The notes: generated by a model not told the origin, from the sequence alone. A stretch of DNA of 32,639 nt from Cysteiniphilum marinum (GCF_014857925.1 NZ_JACYVZ010000031.1:1-32639); one strand, 5' to 3'; positions 16,550-25,922 are shown, counted from the first letter of the stretch. Made by a program: numbers and translations.

Positions 16550-17602
16550 ATGATTCCAGCAAAGCTTGTTTTACAGACTGGGGAAGTATTCGAGGGCAAA
16601 GTACCAACATGGGTTAAAGGCATTAATTACGGAGAGATTGTATTTAATACTGGCATGGTAGGGTATACAGAAGTATTAACTGATCCGTCATACAAAGGGC
16701 AGATTGTCTGCTTTACCTATCCGATGATTGGTAACTATGGTGTTGAAGGACAGGCTCACTGGGAGTCTGATCAGATCCATGCTGCGGGTATTATCGTTTC
16801 AGAGTTAGCGCCTTTTTATGCGCGTGTTCAAGGAGAAACATCATTACAAGCATGGTGTGAGAAATATAACACACCGATTATTGCTGATATTGACACACGT
16901 GCTTTAACGAAAGTGTTGCGCCATCATGGTGTTGTTTCAGGTGCGATTGTTGTCGGTGAAGAGCTACCGAAAAAGTATCCCAATATTAGTGAGCTTGACT
17001 TAGTTGCTGACGTGACGATTGATAAGCCTGTTGTGCATGGCGCAGGTGATAAAACAGTCATCGTTGTTGATTGTGGTATGAAGGCGAATATTTGGCGTTA
17101 CCTGTGTGAGTATTCTAATTTGACGTTGAAGCGTGTGCCTTATGATTATGATTACACCAAAGAGTCTTATGATGGTGTGTTCATTTCAAATGGTCCAGGC
17201 GATCCAGCGCGTTGCCAAACCACGGCTAAGGTATTAAAAGAAGCAATGACAAAAGCACCACAAAAACCGATTTTTGGTATTTGTTTAGGTTCACAAATTA
17301 TGGGTATTGCGATTGGTGCGAAAACCTATAAGCTTAAATTTGGGCATCGCGCGCAGAATCATCCTTGTTTATTAGAAGGAAGTAACCGTAGTTATCTAAC
17401 GTCACAAAACCATGGCTTTGCAGTAGATGAATCAACGATGCCTGAGAATTGGGAAGTTTGGTTTAGAAATCTTAACGACAATACGATTCAAGGAATTAAA
17501 CACAAAGAGTTGCCATACTCATCAGTGCAATTCCATCCTGAGGCAGGACCAGGTCCTGTTGATACGGCATGGCTCTTTGATCGATTTGTTGAGCAGCTGT
17601 AG
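16550..17602 (+). CDS. carA: Carbamoyl-phosphate synthase small (glutaminase) subunit
   Basis: CarA hydrolyses glutamine and passes ammonia to CarB to make carbamoyl phosphate for pyrimidine and arginine synthesis. The N-terminal domain has [20 protein letters not shown] at 32-51. The C-terminal glutaminase has FISNGPGDP, the nucleophile Cys245 in GICLGSQ, and His329/Glu331 in FHPEAG. At 350 residues it is about 30 shorter than E. coli CarA, and HRAQNHPC followed by [13 protein letters not shown] recalls non-proteobacterial (for example Bacteroidetes) forms, suggesting transfer; this is judgement from memory. AAGGTGA precedes the ATG. carB does not follow; dut starts 8 bases after the stop. 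Confidence 0.93.
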   Translation: MIPAKLVLQTGEVFEGKVPTWVKGINYGEIVFNTGMVGYTEVLTDPSYKGQIVCFTYPMIGNYGVEGQAHWESDQIHAAGIIVSELAPFYARVQGETSLQAWCEKYNTPIIADIDTRALTKVLRHHGVVSGAIVVGEELPKKYPNISELDLVADVTIDKPVVHGAGDKTVIVVDCGMKANIWRYLCEYSNLTLKRVPYDYDYTKESYDGVFISNGPGDPARCQTTAKVLKEAMTKAPQKPIFGICLGSQIMGIAIGAKTYKLKFGHRAQNHPCLLEGSNRSYLTSQNHGFAVDESTMPENWEVWFRNLNDNTIQGIKHKELPYSSVQFHPEAGPGPVDTAWLFDRFVEQL

Positions 17603-17610
17603 GTGGTGAT

Positions 17611-18066
17611 ATGACGCAAACGACGATTGAACTGAAGTTATTGCGCCCCGAACTTTTCGCCGCACTTCCTGATTACGGTACAACAGGTTCAGCAGCGATT
17701 GATCTTAGCGCTGCCATTGAGCAAGATATTCAATTAAGTCCTGGACAATGTGAGTTGATACCAACAGGTATTGCGATCCACATTGCAGATGCGGGACTTG
17801 CTGGCATGATTTTGCCGCGATCTGGTTTGGGGCATAAGAAAGGATTGATCTTAGGCAATAGTGTTGGCTTGATTGATTCAGACTATCAAGGAGAGTTAAT
17901 GGTTTCTTGTTGGAATCGATCAAATGATGTTATCACCATTGAGTCATTAATGCGTTTTGCGCAATTGGTCATTGTTCCCGTAGTCCAAGCTAACTTTGTT
18001 GCGGTTGAAGAGTTTGGTGGTCAAAGCGTGCGTGGTGTGGGTGGTTTTGGTCATACTGGGGTATAA
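17611..18066 (+). CDS. dut: dUTP diphosphatase
   Basis: Trimeric dUTPase, which hydrolyses dUTP to dUMP and keeps uracil out of DNA. The 151 residues contain all five motifs in order: [37 protein letters not shown] with the catalytic Asp, MRFAQLVI, and the C-terminal [11 protein letters not shown] that closes over the active site. The start is 8 bases after carA, so the two are co-transcribed, joining two nucleotide-metabolism steps. Confidence 0.97.
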   Translation: MTQTTIELKLLRPELFAALPDYGTTGSAAIDLSAAIEQDIQLSPGQCELIPTGIAIHIADAGLAGMILPRSGLGHKKGLILGNSVGLIDSDYQGELMVSCWNRSNDVITIESLMRFAQLVIVPVVQANFVAVEEFGGQSVRGVGGFGHTGV

Positions 18067-18134
18067 ACAAACTTGTCGCAAGCTAGGTGCTTTGTTACAC
18101 TAACTGCGTCAGTCAACAAAAGGATTAAACAGAT

Positions 18135-18707
18135 ATGATCTGGACAGTACCAAATATATTAACCATGCTACGGATATTGCTTATTCCTTTTTTAGTTGTG
18201 GCATTTTATGTGCCTTTTCCGCACCATCATGGAGTTAGTGCAACTTTGTTTTTATTAGCAGCACTAACTGATTGGTTGGATGGATTTCTCGCACGTTACT
18301 TTCAGCAGACAACAAAGCTTGGTGCCTTCTTAGATCCAGTTGCAGATAAGTTAATGGTGGCAACTGCACTTGGACTGTTGATCGCACTTTATCCGTATCC
18401 ATGGGTGGCGTTACCTGCGATTATTATTATTTGTCGCGAGATTATCGTGTCAGCGTTACGTGAATGGATGGCAGAAATTGGTCAACGTTCCGTGGTTAAG
18501 GTCTCTTTTGTTGGTAAAGTAAAAACTGCAGCACAAATGGCAGCGATTTTTATTTTATTATTAAAGCCGAAAGATCTCGGTAATATCTGGGTTATTTTAG
18601 GATTTATATTATTATATATCGCCGTTATTCTAACGGTTTACTCTATGTGGTTATATCTATCAGCTGCCTACAAGGCGATTAAAGCCAGCGGTGCTATTAA
18701 AGATTAG
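18135..18707 (+). CDS. pgsA: CDP-diacylglycerol-glycerol-3-phosphate 3-phosphatidyltransferase
   Basis: An integral membrane enzyme (190 residues, about five helices) that makes phosphatidylglycerophosphate, the committed step to phosphatidylglycerol and cardiolipin. The CDP-alcohol phosphotransferase motif is complete: DWLDGFLARYFQQTTKLGAF then LDPVADK (D-G-x2-A-R-x8-G-x3-D-x3-D). The N-terminus NILTMLRILLIPF is typical. AAGGA lies ten bases before ATG 18135. It is 68 bases after dut. A TCAACAC-TAG-GTGTTGA hairpin at 18750-18766 follows the gene. Confidence 0.96.
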   Translation: MIWTVPNILTMLRILLIPFLVVAFYVPFPHHHGVSATLFLLAALTDWLDGFLARYFQQTTKLGAFLDPVADKLMVATALGLLIALYPYPWVALPAIIIICREIIVSALREWMAEIGQRSVVKVSFVGKVKTAAQMAAIFILLLKPKDLGNIWVILGFILLYIAVILTVYSMWLYLSAAYKAIKASGAIKD

Positions 18708-18880
18708 CGCTCAAGTGTGTTAGGTTAAATCTCGAAAAATTCTAATAGATCAACACTAGGTGTTGAATATTTCTTGAAAATAGTGCATGATTCACACGCT
18801 TATTTTATTGGGTGCTTATAAAAGCGCTAAAAGTTGAAGATATAGAAAATATAGAAGATATAGAGAGATTTAAACAAGCA

Positions 18881-19099
18881 ATGGCAAAAGAAGATTGTAT
18901 TGAATTAGAAGGTACGGTAGTTGAAACATTACCAAACACCATGTTTCGCGTTGAGCTTGAGAATGGGCATATTGTTACGGCACATATTTCAGGGAAAATG
19001 CGTAAAAACTATATTCGTATTTTGACAGGGGATAAGGTCACTGTTGAAATGACACCTTATGATTTAACTAAAGGTCGTATTAAGTTCCGTAATAAATAA
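18881..19099 (+). CDS. infA: Translation initiation factor IF-1
   Basis: IF-1 occupies the ribosomal A site during initiation with IF-2 and IF-3. The 72-residue OB-fold begins [15 protein letters not shown] and has [26 protein letters not shown] and LTKGRIKFR, matching the family at its usual length. Reading from 18812 adds 23 residues of no homology, so ATG 18881 is chosen. Upstream, GAAGATATAGA occurs twice with an 18-base period (18836 and 18854), giving an AG-rich leader that may serve for ribosome loading because no close Shine-Dalgarno is seen. Confidence 0.97.
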   Translation: MAKEDCIELEGTVVETLPNTMFRVELENGHIVTAHISGKMRKNYIRILTGDKVTVEMTPYDLTKGRIKFRNK

Positions 19100-19223
19100 G
19101 TACCTATGCAAATATTATCAGGTATTTTTTAGATTCTCGGATTAAGTCCGAGAATGGTGGCGATTTGTCATGCTCAGACTTGACCCAATTATACATTACT
19201 ACCAAGAAACAATTGTTTAAGTA
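19100..19223. repeat. Repeat remnants downstream of infA
   Basis: No gene is visible from the infA stop to the permease (19100-19575). This part includes a hairpin with 9-base arms, ATTCTCGGA at 19133-19141 and TCCGAGAAT at 19147-19155, followed by GTCATGCTCAGACTTGACCC, which resembles other widespread intergenic palindromic repeats. The hairpin lacks a T-run. The rest of the interval holds the MITE and about 170 bases upstream of the permease with nothing recognisable. Confidence 0.45.
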
Positions 19224-19401
19224 CTGAGGTTACGGACTTTTTCCATTTCAACACCCCGCCTCGCAAGCTTGGCACCCCTCTTGCAAAGAGGGGAATATAA
19301 AATAACCCTTGCCTAATTCCCCTCTTTGCAAGAGGGGTGGCAGCCGTAGGCTGACGGGGTGTTTATAAAATCATCGTTTTTTCTAAAGTGCATAACCCCA
19401 G
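19224..19401. mobile_element. MITE-like element, copy A (178 bp)
   Basis: The ends CTGAGGTTACGGACTTT and, inverted, CTGGGGTTATGCACTTT are imperfect terminal repeats, and TA flanks the element on both sides (19222-23 and 19402-03), as for IS630/Tc1-type targets. The inside is palindromic: CACCCCGCC and GACGGGGTG, then CCCCTCTTGCAAAGAGGGG repeated in inverse. No coding frame is present, so mobilisation would need a transposase in trans. Copy B is at 27955-28129. Confidence 0.75.
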
Positions 19402-19575
19402 TAATATATATAAGCGAACGTAGTGCACAAGGTCACGCCCAAGATATTTTCAAATTTGATAAAGTCTGTAAGGTTTGTACGCTAGCTTGAGATTTTCGGG
19501 GAATTTAATGATCCTTTGCTTGTATACAAGCGTATGCCTAAGTAATATTGCTTTTTAAACAAAACATCGCTATCG

Positions 19576-20394
19576 GTGTTTAATAATGTTAAGAGAGTGT
19601 ATAAATTGAGTTTGACTTTACTGATTGTACTTATCTGTTTGGTGGCACTTTTAGCTGGATTTGTTTCTGGTGTATTTGGAGGTGGTGCTGGTCTTATTAA
19701 TGTTCCGGGGTTTTATTTATTGATGCAATATGCCTATCCAACCAATGACCATTTAATGCAAGTTGCGATTGCATCAGGTGTGAGCTCTAGCGTATTACTA
19801 GGTTTTTTTGCAACGTTTAAACAGCATAAATATAAGCAGATTTGCTATCAGACACTACGCTGGGCAATGGTAAGTGTGCTCTTAGGTGGTGTTTTAGGTG
19901 TGTTTCTCATGACCACGATCAGTAGCAATGATCTCAAGATTATCTTTGCGCTGATTGTTATCGTTATGGCGATTTGGATGTGGCGCAAGCTTAAGGTTGT
20001 ATTAAAAATCTGGCAAGCTCCACTACCATTAAAAGCACTAAGTGCATTTCTAGCAGGGATGTGTACCATGCTCTCGGGTGTGTCGGTTTTCTTTGTGCCA
20101 TTTTTAACAAAATGCGGCTTAGATATTCGCAAAGCAATTGGTACATCAACGGTGATTACCATGGTGTTATGTTTGGTGATGTCTGGCTTTTTTGTGCTAT
20201 TTGGTTGGCATGCTGATAATTTACCACCGTATAGTATTGGCTATTTGAATTTAGTATTCTTTTTAGTAGCTATGATACCAAGTGTGATTGGTGTTAATAT
20301 TGGTGTTAAAGTAACAGCACTTATTTCACATAAATATTTACAAATTATCTACATTCTCATGATGCTGATTGTTGCCATCACCATGCTTGTTTAG
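19576..20394 (+). CDS. TauE/SafE (TSUP) family sulfite exporter-like permease
   Basis: A 272-residue membrane protein with eight predicted helices. The two internal repeats typical of TSUP proteins are visible: LLAGFVSGVFGGGAGLINVPGFYL near residue 25 and FLAGMCTMLSGVSVFFVPFLTKCGL near 160. Members move sulfite, sulfoacetate or other anions, and the substrate cannot be assigned here. The annotated start is GTG 19576; TTG 19606 with GAGAG upstream is equally possible because homology begins after it. The aldehyde dehydrogenase follows 17 bases later and is likely co-transcribed. Confidence 0.88.
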   Translation: MFNNVKRVYKLSLTLLIVLICLVALLAGFVSGVFGGGAGLINVPGFYLLMQYAYPTNDHLMQVAIASGVSSSVLLGFFATFKQHKYKQICYQTLRWAMVSVLLGGVLGVFLMTTISSNDLKIIFALIVIVMAIWMWRKLKVVLKIWQAPLPLKALSAFLAGMCTMLSGVSVFFVPFLTKCGLDIRKAIGTSTVITMVLCLVMSGFFVLFGWHADNLPPYSIGYLNLVFFLVAMIPSVIGVNIGVKVTALISHKYLQIIYILMMLIVAITMLV

Positions 20395-20411
20395 AAAATA
20401 AGGAGAACAGT

Positions 20412-21794
20412 ATGAAAAAGGAATATCAAACGATTAATCCAAGTAATGCAAAGCTACTTGAGACTTATCCAATGTTAACGTTGCCTGAAATAGATCAAAC
20501 GATTGAAAAAGTCAAAAATGCACAATTATTATGGCGTGATCATGCGATAGATCAGCGTATTGAGTATATTCAAAAAATCAAAGTACTATTACTGCAAAAT
20601 TTTGATCAATATGCGCGCTTAATTACAAATGAAATGGGTAAAACACTGAAAGAAAGTATCTCTGAAATTAAGAAGTGTGCTTTTTTATGTGATTATTATG
20701 CAGAACACGCAAAGGCAATGTTAAGTCCACAAAAGATTAACTATCAAGGGTTAAACGCCGAGCGTGTTTTCGCACCATTGGGTGTGATCTATATGATTAT
20801 GCCGTGGAATTTTCCTTTCTGGCAGGTGTTTCGCGCAGCAATCCCCAACATCTTAATTGGTAATGGTATCGTATTAAAGCATGCCGAGAATGTCATTGGT
20901 TCAGCCTGTGCGATTGAAGCGTTATTCACACAAGCAATAGAATTACCATTGTTGAAAAATGTCGTCATTGATCTTGCGCATTCTGAGCATATTATTAAAC
21001 ATTATGATATTGCCGCAGTAACACTCACTGGTAGCAATCGCGCAGGGAGCATTGTTGCCAAACAAGCCGGAGAAGTTTGCAAAAAAACTGTATTGGAACT
21101 TGGTGGATCCGATGCTTATATTATTCGCAAAGATGTTGATGTTGAGAGCGTTGCTAAAGAAATTGTGAACGTCAGAGTGCTCAATAGTGGGCAAGTGTGC
21201 ATTTCACCAAAGCGATTGATTGTTGATAAAGCTATTAAAGTAGCATTTGAACAAGCGGTGCTTAATACGATTGACGAAATTGTTGTTGGAGATCCGTTAG
21301 CAGAGAATACAACGATGGGACCTATGGCAAGAGTCGATTTGCGTGATAATATACATCATCAGATTGAGCAAAGTATTGCCCAAGGTGCGAAATTATTAAC
21401 CGGTGGACATTTCTTGAAAACAGGTAATACAAAGGGTTTCTATTATGCGCCAACGGTATTAACGGATGTCGCACCATCGATGCTGGCATTTCAAGAAGAG
21501 TTATTTGGTCCGGTCATTGCAATTAGCTATGCAGACAATGATGAAGAAGCGATTGAGCTTGCAAATAAATCGAAATATGGCTTAGGTAGTGCAATTTTTA
21601 CCAAAGATATTGAGTATGCCAAAGAAGTAGCAGAAAAACGCATTGAAGCGGGCATGTGTTTTATTAATCAATGTGTTGTCTCGCATCCGGCGTTACCGTT
21701 TGGTGGTGTCAAGCAATCAGGCTATGGTCGAGAGTGTTCACAAGAGGCATTGCGTGAACTTGCAAACATCAAAACCGTATTAATAGGATCATAA
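20412..21794 (+). CDS. sad: NAD(P)-dependent succinate semialdehyde dehydrogenase, Sad/YneI type
   Basis: An aldehyde dehydrogenase of 460 residues. Asn133 in MPWNFPFWQV, Glu229 in VLELGGSD, and Cys263 in NSGQVCISPKR are the catalytic set. TLTGSNRAGSIVAKQAG, TMGPMARVDLRDNIHHQIE and FGGVKQSGYGRE track E. coli Sad closely, which oxidises succinate semialdehyde to succinate. Other aldehydes are possible. AAGGAG precedes the ATG. Pairing with a TSUP permease 17 bases upstream may mean uptake or release of a small acid coupled to its oxidation; this is inference. Confidence 0.9.
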   Translation: MKKEYQTINPSNAKLLETYPMLTLPEIDQTIEKVKNAQLLWRDHAIDQRIEYIQKIKVLLLQNFDQYARLITNEMGKTLKESISEIKKCAFLCDYYAEHAKAMLSPQKINYQGLNAERVFAPLGVIYMIMPWNFPFWQVFRAAIPNILIGNGIVLKHAENVIGSACAIEALFTQAIELPLLKNVVIDLAHSEHIIKHYDIAAVTLTGSNRAGSIVAKQAGEVCKKTVLELGGSDAYIIRKDVDVESVAKEIVNVRVLNSGQVCISPKRLIVDKAIKVAFEQAVLNTIDEIVVGDPLAENTTMGPMARVDLRDNIHHQIEQSIAQGAKLLTGGHFLKTGNTKGFYYAPTVLTDVAPSMLAFQEELFGPVIAISYADNDEEAIELANKSKYGLGSAIFTKDIEYAKEVAEKRIEAGMCFINQCVVSHPALPFGGVKQSGYGRECSQEALRELANIKTVLIGS

Positions 21795-21876
21795 GCTTCA
21801 TAACAATTAGAAAATTTTGCTGCTTTTTTTAGAAAAGTCGCTAGAATGTCACAAACTCATCAAATCATGTACGCGG

Positions 21877-22530
21877 ATGCAAAGTAATAAAAATATTGTC
21901 ATCATTGGTGTTGTCGGCGGTTCCGGTTCTGGAAAAAGTTTATTATCTAATACAATTGTTGAGGAGCTTGAGGATTTAGAATCCGCAAGAGTGACGGTAT
22001 TATCTGAGGATCATTACTATCGTGATAATAGTCATTTATCAAAAGCGCAGTTAGATAGATTGAATTACGACCATCCGGATGCCTTTGAACACAGTTTATT
22101 AAAAGAGCATCTAGAGTCACTCATTGCCGGTCAAAATATTGAAGTGCCATTGTATGATTATGCAACACATAGTCGGGTGAAAGGTCAAACGCTGCCGATT
22201 AGCGCGCAGACAAGCATTTTGATTCTAGAAGGGATCATGCTGTTTACTGATGAGAATATACGCAAGCTGATGGACATTAAAATTTTTATGGATACGCCGA
22301 TGGATGTATCCTTTATCCGTCGTTTGGTGCGTGATCAGAAAGAACGCGGTAGAACAGTCGATAGCGTCGTGACGCAGTATTTAGAAACAGTACGCCCGAT
22401 GTTTTTACAGTTTATTGAACCTTCTAAACGTTATGCTGATATCATCGTGCCGCATGGTGGCAAGAATAAGATTGCGATTGACGTGATTCGTTCAAAAGTT
22501 CGTGAGTTATTAAGACATAATCACGCATGA
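21877..22530 (+). CDS. udk: Uridine/cytidine kinase
   Basis: Udk phosphorylates uridine and cytidine in pyrimidine salvage. The 217 residues have the P-loop GGSGSGKS at 14-21, SEDHYYRDNSHL, NYDHPDAFEHSLL and PLYDYATHSR, then FIRRLVRDQKERGR. The length equals the family norm from ATG 21877, so the longer frame from 21817 is rejected; no strong ribosome site precedes it. A 13-codon frame (21846-21887, MSQTHQIMYADAK) overlaps the start, possibly a leader peptide but without its own ribosome site. The 3' end overlaps comF, on the other strand, by 10 bases. Confidence 0.95.
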   Translation: MQSNKNIVIIGVVGGSGSGKSLLSNTIVEELEDLESARVTVLSEDHYYRDNSHLSKAQLDRLNYDHPDAFEHSLLKEHLESLIAGQNIEVPLYDYATHSRVKGQTLPISAQTSILILEGIMLFTDENIRKLMDIKIFMDTPMDVSFIRRLVRDQKERGRTVDSVVTQYLETVRPMFLQFIEPSKRYADIIVPHGGKNKIAIDVIRSKVRELLRHNHA

Positions 22531-23183
22531 CAAAGTGTTAATACACTTATTTTTTCAATATGATTCTCTGAAAAGTTTTGAATACATGTGATAAGTGCCT
22601 TCAGTGTTGCGCCTGTCGTGTATACATCATCAATAATTAAAAGGTGTTTTGCCGTGATTGCACGCTTTTGTTTAAAGACATTATGCATTTGGCGTTGTCG
22701 TTGTTCATAGCTTGATTTGGCTTGGGGCTTGGTATATTTGTGGCGCTTTATCGAATGTAGATCAACTGGGTGATTAACTGAAGCCAAATGCTTCGCTAAA
22801 ATTTCTGCTTGATTAAACCCACGCACAACAAAGCGCAAACGATGGCTTGGCAGAGGCAAGATATAATCAATATCAGCAAGTGAATGTAAGCGTTTAAAGC
22901 TTGTTGCAAGATATAGCCCTAGCGCATTACCCGCAATATGATTGTTTTGATATTTAAATAAAAAGAGCAATCTGCGTGTTAATCCTTCAAAATGATTCAA
23001 TGCATAGAAGATGACAGGTTGTCCATTAATCATCAGTTGTTGGCGTTTATTCGTATGCGCTTCTTTAGAAAGTGCTTCTTGGCAATCATTACAAAGGCCT
23101 TTGTTTGTAATCTGTTGACAAATAATGCACTGGCTAAAAAAAACGATCGTTTTAAGCTTATGTGCATAATCACGCAAATACAT
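22521..23183 (-). CDS. comF: ComF-family phosphoribosyltransferase-like protein
   Basis: ComF proteins act in DNA uptake for natural transformation, probably at the inner membrane with the ComEC pore. The 220 residues start with a four-cysteine zinc site (C19, C22, C31, C34), then FEGLTRRLLFLFKYQNN, LPLPSHRLRFVVRGFNQAE and the PRPP-loop LLIIDDVYTTGATL near 184-197. GGAG lies seven bases upstream of ATG 23183. The gene overlaps the 3' end of udk by 10 bases, convergently. Natural competence is known in related gammaproteobacteria; whether it operates here is unknown. Confidence 0.93.
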   Translation of the reverse strand: MYLRDYAHKLKTIVFFSQCIICQQITNKGLCNDCQEALSKEAHTNKRQQLMINGQPVIFYALNHFEGLTRRLLFLFKYQNNHIAGNALGLYLATSFKRLHSLADIDYILPLPSHRLRFVVRGFNQAEILAKHLASVNHPVDLHSIKRHKYTKPQAKSSYEQRQRQMHNVFKQKRAITAKHLLIIDDVYTTGATLKALITCIQNFSENHIEKISVLTLCHA

Positions 23184-23346
23184 TTATTTCTCCAGCTAGT
23201 TTGATGAATCCTATACAACATACTCCTCAGTTAAGCAGATTTTTGGGAATATACATTGTTGCTGATCATGTATCAAAAATGATACGGCTGAATACCTTGA
23301 TGAAACATCTATTCTGCCAAGATAAGTGTAAAATTCAATCAATGGC

Positions 23347-23371
23347 GTGATTAATGGTAGATGTTAATCAC
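23347..23371. promoter_or_regulatory. Inverted repeat in the leader of the 36-aa gene
   Basis: GTGATTAA at 23347-23354 is perfectly inverted as TTAATCAC at 23364-23371 across nine bases. It ends 26 bases before the ATG of the small protein, just ahead of the AAGGAG site. A second short inverted repeat, GTATCA-aaaa-TGATAC, lies at 23270-23285. Either could be an operator or RNA hairpin. Confidence 0.4.
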
Positions 23372-23397
23372 TAAATAAAGAATCAAGGAGAATAACA

Positions 23398-23508
23398 ATG
23401 GGCATATCAAACACAACAAATACCTCAAAATGGGCTAAATTTGCAGAAGGTTATAAAAAGTACTGCAACCACCAGTCTGAGATGGCGCGCAAACGCATGG
23501 GCGTGTAG
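23398..23508 (+). CDS. 36-residue basic small protein
   Basis: This short frame has an unusually strong ribosome site (AAGGAG, seven bases before ATG 23398) and its own upstream inverted repeat. It encodes 36 residues, cytoplasmic in character, with no membrane segment: an N-terminal Ser/Thr/Asn stretch, then KWAKFAEGYKKYCNHQSE and a basic end MARKRMGV. It looks like a short amphipathic helix with one cysteine. I recognise no family. It is convergent with the TRIC-type channel gene, 11 bases away. The start site quality is the main support. Confidence 0.65.
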   Translation: MGISNTTNTSKWAKFAEGYKKYCNHQSEMARKRMGV

Positions 23509-23519
23509 CTTTAGTTGGA

Positions 23520-24188
23520 TTAAGAAAAATATTTAACTTTAGGCAAGTGCCAGTTTTTATAAATAGCGCATAATCTTAGGCTTAAGCCAATCGCAATAAT
23601 AATCAGCGCACTAATGAGATTATCGACTTTAAAATACAGTGTTAATGCATGGAGTATGCCAACCAAGGCCGCAACAAGGGCGTAGAGTTCTGCTTGAAAA
23701 ACAAGGGGAACATCATTACATAATACATCACGCAGCACGCCACCAGATACACCGGTAATAATTGCCATTAATACGGCAATGATAAAGCTGCCAAAAATCA
23801 TAAAATGGTCATTGCTTACCGCGTGTTGTGCGACACTATAGCCAATGTCACTGCCTAGATAAGCAAAAGTAACAAGGCCTAGTGCATCAACAATTAAGAA
23901 AAACTTATGACGCTTAACAATGTGGCGCGCGATAAAAATAGCCAAGATAGAGGCGATAAAAGTCACCAGAATATACTCAGGATACATCACCCAAGTCAAA
24001 GGATAATACCCTAAAAGCACATCACGCACGGTACCACCACCTAATGCGGTAATGGTTGCAATGGTGACAATCCCAAAAATATCCATATTTTTCTTGCCGG
24101 CAGAAATCGTGCCGGACATGCTTTCAGCGGTGATTCCAATCACATAAAGGATTTGAAAGACGATAACTTTATCAACAAGGAAGTACAT
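23520..24188 (-). CDS. TRIC/YadS-family (UPF0126) membrane protein
   Basis: A 222-residue membrane protein with two homologous halves of three helices plus a seventh helix. Each half contains the UPF0126 motif: TALGGGTVRDVLLGYYPL at about 48-65 and GVSGGVLRDVLCNDVPLVF at about 145-163, with the glycine-arginine pair. Structures of the family show trimeric potassium-selective channels; some members have been linked to glycine uptake. The role here is open. The ATG at 24188 has only a weak ribosome site. Confidence 0.92.
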   Translation of the reverse strand: MYFLVDKVIVFQILYVIGITAESMSGTISAGKKNMDIFGIVTIATITALGGGTVRDVLLGYYPLTWVMYPEYILVTFIASILAIFIARHIVKRHKFFLIVDALGLVTFAYLGSDIGYSVAQHAVSNDHFMIFGSFIIAVLMAIITGVSGGVLRDVLCNDVPLVFQAELYALVAALVGILHALTLYFKVDNLISALIIIAIGLSLRLCAIYKNWHLPKVKYFS

Positions 24189-24540
24189 GATTTATTAAGG
24201 AATTATTTCAGCTTAAATTAGCTGCGTATAATACCCCTAGATAAGCCAGAGGAAAAGCTTTTTAGAAAATCTCAAGATTAATTTATGGTGTGTCGCTAAA
24301 TGGATCATAGGCTGAACATAGTGGTTTACTTAATGTTAACAATATCATGCAAATACTTCCCTTTTGGTTACACAAAGAAAAATACATTGAAATAGTATGT
24401 CTCTATCCAAAAGTTTTCTGAAGTTATTGATGTGATCAGATGTGTGCAGTCAGGGGGAGTGTGCAGGATCTGAACTGAGATAATGTGCAGTAAGTTTTGA
24501 TTTTTTTGATGGTAAATAAACAAAAAGCAAGGGGAGAAGG
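24189..24540. other. Gene-free interval upstream of the porin pseudogene
   Basis: This 352-base AT-rich stretch separates divergent genes and must carry the promoters of both. The only coding frame in it (24368-24559, minus) overlaps the porin signal peptide and has an unconvincing Phe/Ser/His composition. AAGGGGAGAAGG immediately before 24541 is a strong ribosome site for the porin ATG. Confidence 0.5.
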
Positions 24541-25922
24541 ATGAAAAAATCGTTGTCATAACAAGTGCGCTATTGTTTGGTGTCTCTAGTGCATCATATG
24601 CAGCTAAAGGGGCAGTAGATCAGGCAAGTCATGCTGAGTTGCAGGCACAAATCGATCAGCTAAAGCAAGAGTTGGATCACTTAAACACAAATCAAAATGG
24701 TGCTCGCAAAGATCAAAGCGATGCAATCTATGTAACAAGTGATCAAAAATATGGTGTGTTCTCAGATTATGATCAACCATTTGCAAAATATTCAAGCTCT
24801 AGATTGCCGTTTTCAATATTGAGTCATCGCAATAAGTACAGTGATGGTGCATTAATATTTGGTGGTTATATCGAAGCGGATGCAACAGTGTGGCAAGGTG
24901 ATAAATTAGATACTTTTAACGGTGCACACAATGGTAATGCATATCAGGCAACAAGTAGTTATGAGCAAGGTTGGGATTTAGCCATTAATGAGGCGGATTT
25001 ATATATTGTTGCTAACCTTGGGCATTATGTTCAGGCATCAACTGTTTTCACTGGTGCCAGTTATGCTGATCCAGAGGTTAGAGATGCTTATGTCACTTTT
25101 GGTAATCTTGATAGCTCACCAGTTTACTTAACTGTTGGTAAAAACAGATTATCATTTGGTTCGTTTGCTGATGGCGGTCCTTGGATTGGAGGGATTACGC
25201 AGGCGATGTTTAGACCAGGGCACGGCACGGTATCGGCGAATTTAGGCTTGAGTTTTGGTGACTTATACAGCGCCTCACAGAGTAAAGATCACTTCAATGT
25301 CAATGCCAACTTGGCAGTCTTCCAAGGTAAGAGTGACAGCAATAACAAAACAAACTTCATGGCAAGCCTATTTGCAGACTATGATGATAATACCTATAAC
25401 TTCGGTGGTACTTTGGGTTATATGTATAACTGGATTGGTACGGGTATGGGGGCGACGTCTTTGGTTGTCAGCAATACAAACTCACCAAACCTTGTTAATG
25501 ATAATAGAAATGGTATTGTCAATGCCGAAGTACATGCCGGTGTAGATGCTTATTTCAACTTAGGATTAGGCTGGACTGGTTCGACAAACAAAGAAGTTTA
25601 TAGTAATAACACGCGCTTTGGTGCATGGTATATCCAAGCAGATACTCCGTTGCCAGTATCTGGTAAGATCATTCAGGACCTTGATTTAGGTCTTGGCATG
25701 CAGCATGCGTATAATACCAATAACTTGCCGTTTGTTATGCCAGGCGATGAGACCAACAAAACTGTGCCAAAAGTGCTTGGCGTGCAAAATGAATATCTGG
25801 CATACCTAAGCTCACATGTATTCTCTAAGAATAATCTTGTTAGTCTAGAGCTTGGCAGATTAGATTGATATAATGGCAAAACCAGTTACGAAGCAACACT
25901 AGATCTTTCTACTTATTTCTAA
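24541..25922 (+). pseudogene. LbtU-like outer-membrane porin, frameshifted at the start and stopped near the end
   Basis: A beta-barrel protein of about 460 codons with two lesions. A strong ribosome site leads to ATG 24541, then six A's. With a seventh A the frame would give a normal signal peptide (KIVVITSALLFGVSSASYA); as written it stops after six codons. The body from 24573 on is open: a coiled segment (ELQAQIDQLKQELDHLN) and a barrel with FGGYIEADATVWQGD, DLAINEADLYIVANLG and PVYLTVGKNRLSFGSF, resembling Francisella/Legionella LbtU or DUF3573 proteins that move siderophores. TGA at 25866 stops it, but the frame continues 17 codons to YEATLDLSTYF, the expected barrel end with terminal Phe. 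It could be a real pseudogene, phase-variable at the A tract, or carry an assembly error. Confidence 0.75.

Noticed and set aside
18750-18766. TCAACAC-TAG-GTGTTGA as a terminator of pgsA
   Set aside because: The stem is only seven pairs with a three-base loop and no T-run, so it is noted with pgsA but not called separately.
24368-24559. 63-codon minus-strand frame upstream of the porin
   Set aside because: It overlaps the porin ribosome site and signal peptide and has no recognisable feature.
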